A DNA stretch of 64,000 nt from Mycteria americana. Its lineage: Eukaryota; Chordata; Aves; Ciconiiformes; Ciconiidae. Made by a program: the position numbers and the translations under genes. Position 1 is the stretch's first letter, and the number at the start of each line of letters is the position of its first letter. Location: NCBI RefSeq assembly GCF_035582795.1, contig NC_134366.1, positions 436,501 through 500,500 of the forward strand. Reading direction: 5' to 3'. Under the pieces are notes generated by a model that saw nothing but the letters and a program-made list of their open reading frames with translations, was not told where the DNA came from and ran no database searches. Of the stretch, positions 58,201 to 64,000 are shown piece by piece.

Positions 58201-59608
58201 GGCCGGGGGGGTGGGGGGGTGTCCGGGGGTCTCCGGCCCGGGGCCGCCCTGACGCGTGTCTCCGCAGCCGGACGGCTTGCTGGCCAGCGTCCTGGCCCGG
58301 CCCATCCTCTCGGCCAGCGGGCTGGTGTCCCGGGACCGGCGCTTCGCCCAGCCCTGCAGCACCGCCAGCGCCGCCGCCAGCGTCCTGGCCTCCCTGGCGT
58401 CCCCCCTGCCCGGGCGGGCACGCGGCCCCTCCGCCGACAGCCCCGGCTGCCACAGTGACCGCCCGCTGCCCGAGGAGAGGTCCTGCCGACGGGGGGGGGG
58501 GGGGGGGGCCGGGGGGGGCCGGGGGGCGGCGACGGAGGGGGCGCGGGGAGGGGGCGTCGCGGCGGGGAGGGGGTGTCGTGGCAGGGCCCCGCGTGCCGGG
58601 GGGTGCTCACCGGCTCTGCCCGCAGCCTGCTCCTGAGCGAGTCGCGGCTGCGCAGCCTGAGCCGCTCGGCGCTGCTCTCCGAGGTGGCCTCGGCCGAGAT
58701 GAGCCTCCACGCCATCTACCTGCACGAGGTGCGGCCCCCCGCCCCGGCCACGCGGCCCCCGGCCCCCTGCCCACACGTCCCCCTGCCCACCGGTCTTGCC
58801 TGGCCCTGGCACTGGTCCCCAGTCCCTTGTCCCCGGTCTCTGGTCCCCGGTCCCCGGGCCTTCGTCCCCGGTCCCGTGCCAGGCTGGGCCCTGCGCTCCC
58901 TGCTCCGGTGTGTGACCCCCCCCTCCCCGCCCTGGGCTTGCCCGGGGACCCCTCGGCTGCTGCCAGACCGGGAGTTGGGGGCGAGGCACCGCGGCCGGCG
59001 TCACCACAGCCACGTCCCCCCTTCTGCCACCCCTTCGGGAGCAGGGAGCAGTGTCCAGCGCTGGGAGCCCCCCACCCTGCCACCGCCCCCCCCCCCCCGC
59101 CGCCCCACGGTGCGGCAGCTTGCCATGACGGGGGGCTCTGACCGCTGTGACGGGGGGCTCTGACCACCGTGACGGGGGGGCTCTGACCACTGTGATGGGG
59201 GGCTCTGACCACCGTGACAGGGGGCTCTGACCTCCTCTCCCACCCTTCCAGCTCCACCAGCAGCAGCAGCAGGGCCCCGGGCCCCAGGCCGTGGGGGTGT
59301 GGGTGGCCGCGGGGGCACCCAAGCCGCCCTCTGTGACCGCAGGTGAGCACCCTGGGGGGGTCCCGGGCAACCAGGGACTCGTGCTGGCCCCCGACCCCTG
59401 CGGGCCAAGCCCAGCGATGGGGCAGCCGGGGGGGTCCCGAGGGCCGGGACCCCAGGCAGGGGCTGCAGGGCGGCTCTGACACCTCCCCCCCCCCCCCCCA
59501 GGCTCGGCTGCCAGGGCTTCGCAGGCTCAGCACCGGGAGATGCCGCTGGGTGGCTGGGCCGAGGAAGAGGAGGAGAAAGACGAAGAGGAAGAGGAGATGA
59601 CGGGCTAG
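55294..59608 (+). CDS. ATG9B: ATG9B, autophagy-related lipid scramblase
   Basis: ATG9 proteins are vesicle-borne lipid scramblases that seed autophagosome membranes. Exons: 55294-55393 (exon starts 55279), 55718-55761, 55905-55969, 56091-56261, 56339-56480, 56600-57348, 57443-57596, 57667-57846, 57942-58187, 58268-58479, 58626-58728, 59252-59342, 59502-59608. They total 2,364 nt, 787 residues. The N-terminus EYRRLEDFEEDSPPGEEELL has the ATG9A layout, without the long Pro-rich extension of human ATG9B. Core motifs: QFLFVVTFTTFLL, HKRELTELDIYHRILRFKNY, FFSYAEVIKREPGSLGARRW, VLTVYDEDVLTVQHILTAIT, FRNFTVEVVGVGDICSFAQ, WLSAGQTEASVYQQAENGKT, AEMSLHAIYLH. The tail has a Gln run and ends in an acidic stretch after MPLGGWAEE, as in ATG9A. 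By sequence alone it looks like ATG9A; position beside NOS3 and ABCB8 makes it ATG9B. The second intron is U12-type. Confidence 0.93.
55762..55904 (+). other. ATG9B: ATG9B U12-type AT-AC intron
   Basis: Starts ATATCCTTGC right after ..FFTK and ends CCCCCAAC before ATC TAC CAC TTC. A perfect U12 branch site TCCTTAAC lies at 55886-55893, 12 bases from the 3' end. Splicing restores NFFTK-IYHFHQKNGF, matching ATG9A/B. No U2-type pair fits the conserved protein. Confidence 0.95.
56527..56578. repeat. CCGTG pentamer run in an ATG9B intron
   Basis: GCCGTGCCGTTGCCGTGCCG and following GAGCCGTGCCGTGCC steps, the same pentamer family as at 14060 and 38226, adjacent to the acceptor of exon 56600-57348. 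Confidence 0.7.
59105..59235. repeat. 22-bp tandem repeat in an ATG9B intron
   Basis: About five copies of GTGACGGGGGGCTCTGACC(A/G)C between exons 58626-58728 and 59252-59342, ending just before the last acceptor but one. Confidence 0.85.
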
Positions 59609-60108
59609 CCGGCCTCGGCTCCGGTGGGTGAGGGCGCGGGCCGGCGACCACCGGGGCTGGGGCGGGATGGGGCGATGGGGCTGGACCCCCACCGGGGCTG
59701 TCTGGCCGGCGTCCCCGCTGCCGGGGGTGCTGCTGACAGACCCCTTTCCTCCGCAGGGTCCTGGGCGTGCCGAGAGCTCCCGGCGCTGCCGGGCACGGTG
59801 CCGGGAGAGCTGCCAGGAGGCGCTGGCTGGGACCGGGCTGCTGCCCGGGGGCCAGGGCACAGGGTGGTCCGGCTGGCCCTGCCCGCGTGGGCCCCCGGCT
59901 CGGGCGCGTGGCCTTGCCGGTGGCCCCGCTGCGGCGCGGGGCCGGGGGTGCCGCCGGCCGCGCCAGGTGCTATATTTATGGGGGGGCACGGGGCGCCCGC
60001 GCTGCTCCTTCCCGGGGCCGGTGCCGTGCCCGCGCCTGCCGCCTGCCTGGGCCTCTGCCCCTCGCGGTGCCCTGCCCCGGGCACCGGCCGCGCCGAGCCG
60101 CCGCGGCA

Positions 60109-60114
60109 AATAAA
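60109..60114 (+). terminator. ATG9B: ATG9B polyadenylation signal (AATAAA)
   Basis: AATAAA 501 bp after the stop codon. A possible 3' UTR intron is visible between a GTGGGT donor near 59626 and a CCTCCGCAG acceptor at 59757. Confidence 0.7.
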
Positions 60115-60560
60115 GGTTTACAGACGGGCCGTGCCCAGCGGCGACTGCGCCCCGGAGCTGGGGGGGGGGGGGCCGTGCCGTGGGGTGCGGGGCTGTGCAG
60201 GGGGGGGACGCTGTGGGGGCGCGGGGGGAAACACCATGGGCAGAGCCGTGGTGGTTCGGGGGGTGGTGCTGGGGCACGCGGGCAGATGGCAGCGGTGGTG
60301 CCGGAGCGGTGCCGCTCGCCTGCAGCCGCGCAGGTCGGGGCCGCGGGGACCGTGGCTGTGTCCCCCCTCCCACCCACCCACCCACCCACCCGCCGTTTCC
60401 AGCTGCCCCGTGGCCGGAGCGGGGCCGGGTGACCCCCACCCCAGAGGGGCCGCAGAGCCCGGCCCACCCGTGCCCACCCCACCGCTCCTGGCCGCGCGCG
60501 GTGCCGGCGATGCCGCCCCGGGGAGGCGAAGCGCCGGGCCGGGGTTATCAAAACTAAACC
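60115..60560. other. ATG9B-NOS3 convergent intergenic interval
   Basis: About 450 bp separating the 3' ends of the two genes. It includes a CCCACCCA run near 60370-60392. In human the two genes overlap tail to tail and the antisense transcript affects NOS3; here the recognised signals do not overlap, although read-through would. Confidence 0.6.
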
Positions 60561-60566
60561 TTTACT
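60561..60566 (-). terminator. NOS3: NOS3 polyadenylation signal variant (AGTAAA on minus strand)
   Basis: TTTACT on the plus strand, 69 bp past the NOS3 stop codon. No canonical AATAAA is nearer, so this weak variant is only a candidate. Confidence 0.45.
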
Positions 60567-60634
60567 GGGGAGGCGGCGCTGCCTGCAGCGGGGCGGGGGG
60601 AGCGGCCGCGGGGGCCCCTCCTGCCCCGGCGCGC

Positions 60635-63600
60635 TCAGGGGGCCGGGCCCGGCTGCCGGCGCTCCTGCATGGAGAAGGACTGGCTGCGGATGCGGAAGGC
60701 CACCTCCTGCGTGCGGAAGGTGAGGCCGAAGATGTCCTCGTGGTAGCGGTTCTTGTCCTGGAGGAGCGGGCGTCAGGGCGGCGTGCCGGGCGCGGTGGCG
60801 GCGCCGGCGTGCCGCGCGTCCCCGGCCCTTACCCGCAGCTCGCTGATGAAGTCCCCCGCCTGCCCCAGCGTCATGCCGGCCTGCTGCACCAGGATGTGCT
60901 GCACCGTCTGCAGCACCTCGGTGGCCATCGTCACGTCCCCGCAGACGTACATGTGCCCGGCGCTCTGGCACAGCACCCGGTGCACCTCCGCGGCCAGCTG
61001 CGTCCGCAGCACGTCCTGCACGTAGGTCTGGGGACACCGCGCCGGGGACGGCCGCTGACACCTGGCACGCAGCCCCGGTCCCCGCCCCGCCCCGACGTCC
61101 CCATCCCACCCTGCCCCTCTGTACCCTGTCCCCATCCTCGTCTGGGTCCCCATCCCACCCTTGCCTCCACCCCTGTCTTTCTGTCCCCCACCCTGTCCCT
61201 GTCCCCTCTATTTCTGTCCCCACCCTGTCCCTGTCCTTGTCCCCACCACACCCCTGTCACCAGCTCCACTCTTGTCTCAGTCTGTCTCCATTCTTGTCCC
61301 CATCCTGCCCCCATCCCGTCCTGTCCCCCACCTCCACCCCGGTCCCTGTCCCCATCCCGGTCCTTGTCCCCCACCTCCACCCCAGTCCCTGTCCCCATCC
61401 CCTCCTGGCCCCCACCTCCACCCCAGTCCCTGTCCCCATCCCGGTCCCTGGCCCCCACCTCCATCCCGGTCCCTGTCCCCATCCCGTCCCACCTTGGGGG
61501 TCCCCGGCTCGCGGGAGAAGGCGGTGAGGACCTGGCTGAGGGCCCCCCGCTCCTGCGCCTCCTGCATCTCCTGCCGGTAGATGTGGTCCAGCGCGGAGGA
61601 GCGGCAGCCGAACACCAGCACCATGCTGCCCAGGGGGCCGCCTGCGGGGGGGCAGCAGCCAGACGGGGCCTGTCCCTCTGTCCCTGCGTCCCCGTGTCCC
61701 CGTACCCCGCATCCCCCGTGTCCTGCAGCCCCCACCGCCTTGTGTCCCCGCGCTGCCTGGTCCCCGCATCCCCCCATCCCCGTGTCCCCGTGCCACGCAC
61801 CCCCGTGCCCCCGCATCCCCATGCCCCCTGTCCCCACGCTGCCCTGCCCTTGTGTCCCCATGTCCCCAGCCTCCATCCCCTTCCCCCGTCCCCACAGCCC
61901 CACCCTGTGCCCCACACCCCTGGGTTGCCATGCCCCGCGTCCCTGTGCCACCGTGACCTTGTGTCCCCCTGTCCCCAGCCCCATGTCCCCCTGTCCCTGT
62001 GTCCCCACATCCCCATGTCCCCCTGTCCCGTGTCCCCAGCCCTGCACCCCTGTGTGCCCCTGTCCCCAGCCGCGTGTCCCCCTGTCCCCAGGCCTCCTGT
62101 ACCCCCGTCCCCATGTCCCCCTGTCCCCCTGTTCCCCTGTCCCGTGTCCCCAGCCCTGCACCCCCGTGTCCCCATGTCCCCAGCCCCGTGTCCCCGTGTC
62201 CCCCGTCCCCGGTCCCCAGCCCCGACCTCCGCTCCGCAGGTGGTGCAGCCGCTGCTGCCAGAAGCTGCGGAAGGGCGCGACGCCGGTGCCGGGTCCCACC
62301 AGGACGCAGGGGGCCTCGGGGGCGGGCGGCAGCCGGAACGAGGGGGCCCTGCGGGCAGCGGGTCACGGGCGGCGGGGGACCGGGACCGCGGGGGCGCGGG
62401 GCATGCCGGGAAATGGAGTCCCGGGACGGGGGGCGCAGGGCATGCCGGGAAACGGAGTCCCGGGGCGGGGTGCGTGCAGGGCATGCCGGGAAATGGAGTC
62501 CCGGGGCGGGGTGCGTGCAGGGCATGCCGGGAAATGGAGTCCCGGGGCGGGGTGCGTGCAGGGCATGCCGGGAAACGGAGTCCCGGGCGGGAGCATGCTG
62601 GGAAATGGCGTTGGCGTTGCACTGAAGCATGCTGGGAAATGCAGTCCCGGGCGGGGGCGATGACGCATGCTGGGCGGTGTGGCCATGGGCGGTGCGCTCC
62701 AGCAGAGCATGCCGGGAAATGCAGTCCCGGGGCGGCGGGGCCGTCCCTTACCCGCGGATGAAGGCCGGCACCGTGTCCCCGGGCTGCAGCCGCGCCAGCC
62801 AGGTGGAGCAGACGCCGTAGTGCAGGGGGCCCTGCCCATCTGCGGGACCCGAGCGGCTGGAGGGGCCGCGGCAGGCAGCCCCCGCGGGGCTGGGGACACC
62901 GCCGTGCCCGGGCGGGGCTGGGGGACGGGGCCCTGGGGGACCGGGGCGGGGGACGGGGCGGGGGGTGGGGGGGCCGCATCCCTGGGGGCTCAACCACGTC
63001 CAACGGCAGCGCCCGGGCACCGCGTGATGGGGCTGGGCTGGGCGAGACCCTGGAGCTGCCCTGGGGACCTGGAGGTGCCCCGGGGACCCTGGAGCCACCC
63101 TGGGGACCCTCAAGATGCCCTGGGGACCTGGAGATGCCCTGGGGACCCTGGGGACGCCCTGGGGACCCTGGAGAAGCCCTGGGGACCCTGGAGATGCTCT
63201 GGGGACCCTGGAGAAGCCCTGGGGACCCTGGAGCCACCCTGGGGACCCTGGAGAAGCCCTGGGGACCTGGAGATGCCCTGGGGACCCTGGAGCTGCCCTG
63301 GGGACCCTGGAGCTGCCCTGGGGACCCTTGAGATGCCCTGGGGACCCTGGGGATGCTCTGGGGACCCTGGAGATGCCCTGGGGACCCTGGAGCCACCCTG
63401 GGGACCTGGAGATGCCCTGGGGACCAGGGGGACGCCCCGGGGCCGTGCAGCACGGGGGTGCTGGGCGCAGGCGTTGCCGTGCGGGTGGCAGGGCAGAAGG
63501 TAGCAGCCCCCTGCCAGGGGCACCCACCGGCCCCCGCCGCCCGCCCCATCCCCGTCCCCGTCCCCGCTCACCCTCGCTGTGGTAGGTGACGACGGCCACG

Positions 63601-63797
63601 GTGAGGTGGATCTCGCCGGGGCTGGGGCCGGGCGCGGAGCTGATGGAGTAGTAGCGCGGCTGGAGCAGCGGCAGCTGGGTGAGCAGCAGGGAGGCCGGCA
63701 GCTCCACCGAGGGGAACTCCTCCAGCACCTCCAGCAGCGTGGGGCACCGGAACCACTTCCAGTCCTCGTACAGCCGGGCGTCCTGCAAGGCACCCAG
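60635..63797 (-). CDS. NOS3: NOS3 (eNOS), C-terminal reductase exons, gene continues beyond window
   Basis: Endothelial nitric-oxide synthase makes NO from arginine; only the FAD/NADPH end of the reductase domain is present. Minus-strand exons: 63572-63797 (upper limit could be 63782), 62752-62839, 62227-62348, 61493-61641, 60833-61027, 60635-60757, all phase-consistent. Motifs: [23 protein letters not shown] site RYYSISSAP and GVCSTWL, NADPH site [55 protein letters not shown]. The C-terminus keeps [12 protein letters not shown], equivalent to the human Akt site around Ser1177 (RIRTQSFSLQER). After it the protein ends within seven residues, about 12 fewer than human. NOS1 and NOS2 tails differ, and synteny with ATG9B agrees. 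Introns are packed with minisatellites. Confidence 0.95.
61170..61490. repeat. CCTGTCCCCATCCCGGTCC minisatellite in a NOS3 intron
   Basis: Repeated CCCTGTCCCCATCCCGGTCC and CCCCCACCTCCACCCCAGTC units, about 12 copies, ending at the donor of exon 61493-61641. Confidence 0.8.
61670..62222. repeat. TGTCCCCATGTCCCC minisatellite in a NOS3 intron
   Basis: Over 500 bp of short GTGTCCCC, CATGTCCCC and CCCCTGTCCC steps filling the intron between exons 61493-61641 and 62227-62348. Confidence 0.85.
62401..62730. repeat. Nine-copy array of ZNF143/THAP11-like motifs in a NOS3 intron
   Basis: Copies of GCATGC(C/T)GGGAAATG(G/C)AGTC start at 62401, 62440, 62481, 62522, 62563, 62593, 62627, 62665 (short) and 62707. 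On the minus strand the best copies read ACTGCATTTCCCAGCATGC, very close to the ZNF143 consensus ACTACAATTCCCAGCATGC. The first five are spaced 39-41 bp. Confidence 0.85.
63055..63445. repeat. 20-bp minisatellite in a NOS3 intron
   Basis: About 19 copies of CCCTGGGGACCCTGGAGATG with variants ending GAAG, GCCA or GACG. It lies between exons 62752-62839 and 63572-63797. Frames across it look collagen-like but are not coding. Confidence 0.9.
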
Positions 63798-63854
63798 CTG
63801 GGCCACCGCCACCACGCCGGGCACCCGGCCTGGCAGTGGCCGGCCTCCCAGCGA

Positions 63855-64000
63855 GGGAGGGGGCCAGCATCCCAGTATCCCAGCCAAGGAGGGATCCAGT
63901 ATCCCAGTATCCCAGCCAGGGAGGGACCCAATATCCCAGCATCCCAGTATCCCAGTCATGAAGGGAACCAGCATCCCAGTATCCCAGCATCCCAGCCATA
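63855..64000. repeat. CATCCCAGTATCCCAG minisatellite at window edge (NOS3 intron)
   Basis: Repeats of ATCCCAGTATCCCAGC(C/A) with GGGAGGGA(C/T)CCA spacers, continuing to the last base of the window, so its full length is unknown. Confidence 0.85.

Noticed and set aside
55294-59608. ATG9A as the identity of this gene
   Set aside because: Protein is ATG9A-like, but ABCB8 and NOS3 neighbours place it at the ATG9B locus.
63055-63445. Collagen-like Gly-Pro-rich peptide frames
   Set aside because: Produced by the 20-bp tandem repeat in all registers; lies in a NOS3 intron.

Overview
The window is a gene-dense, very GC-rich piece of vertebrate nuclear DNA, most likely from a bird microchromosome. 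The evidence is CR1 LINE fragments (the dominant avian retroposon), short GT-AG introns, abundant GC minisatellites and long G/C runs, and proteins that align closely with amniote orthologues but differ from the mammalian forms. It carries the block known from human 7q36.1, in inverted order. All gene calls come from reading exons, splice sites and reading phases by eye; exon sums were checked for frame. Layout, left to right: FASTK (+, 5' end outside the window, to about 11.8 kb); SLC4A2/AE2 (-, about 12.1 to 32.7 kb, with three alternative first coding exons); CDK5 (+, 33.3 to 36.1 kb); ASIC3 (-, 36.2 to 45.6 kb, with two alternative first exons); ABCB8 (-, 47.3 to 52.0 kb); ATG9B (+, 55.3 to 60.1 kb); NOS3 (-, 60.6 kb to beyond the right edge, C-terminal exons only). 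FASTK/SLC4A2, CDK5/ASIC3 and ATG9B/NOS3 converge with closely spaced or interleaved polyadenylation signals. SLC4A2/CDK5 and ABCB8/ATG9B are head to head across GC-rich, probably bidirectional promoter regions. The genes are functionally unrelated: mitochondrial RNA regulation, chloride/bicarbonate exchange, neuronal kinase, acid-sensing channel, mitochondrial ABC transporter, autophagy scramblase, endothelial nitric-oxide synthase. What they share is conserved neighbourhood. The most notable observations are: an ASIC1/2-like second first exon in ASIC3; an ASIC3 last exon whose in-phase frame ends like ASIC1 while the overlapping frame encodes the mammalian ASIC3-type tail; two U12-type AT-AC introns (CDK5 and ATG9B); a perfect HNF1 palindrome just upstream of the MDFLL-type AE2 first exon; a nine-copy array of ZNF143-like motifs in a NOS3 intron; a perfect 30-bp inverted repeat; and a FASTK linker about 200 residues long. 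No tRNA, rRNA, CRISPR array or virus-derived element was recognised.
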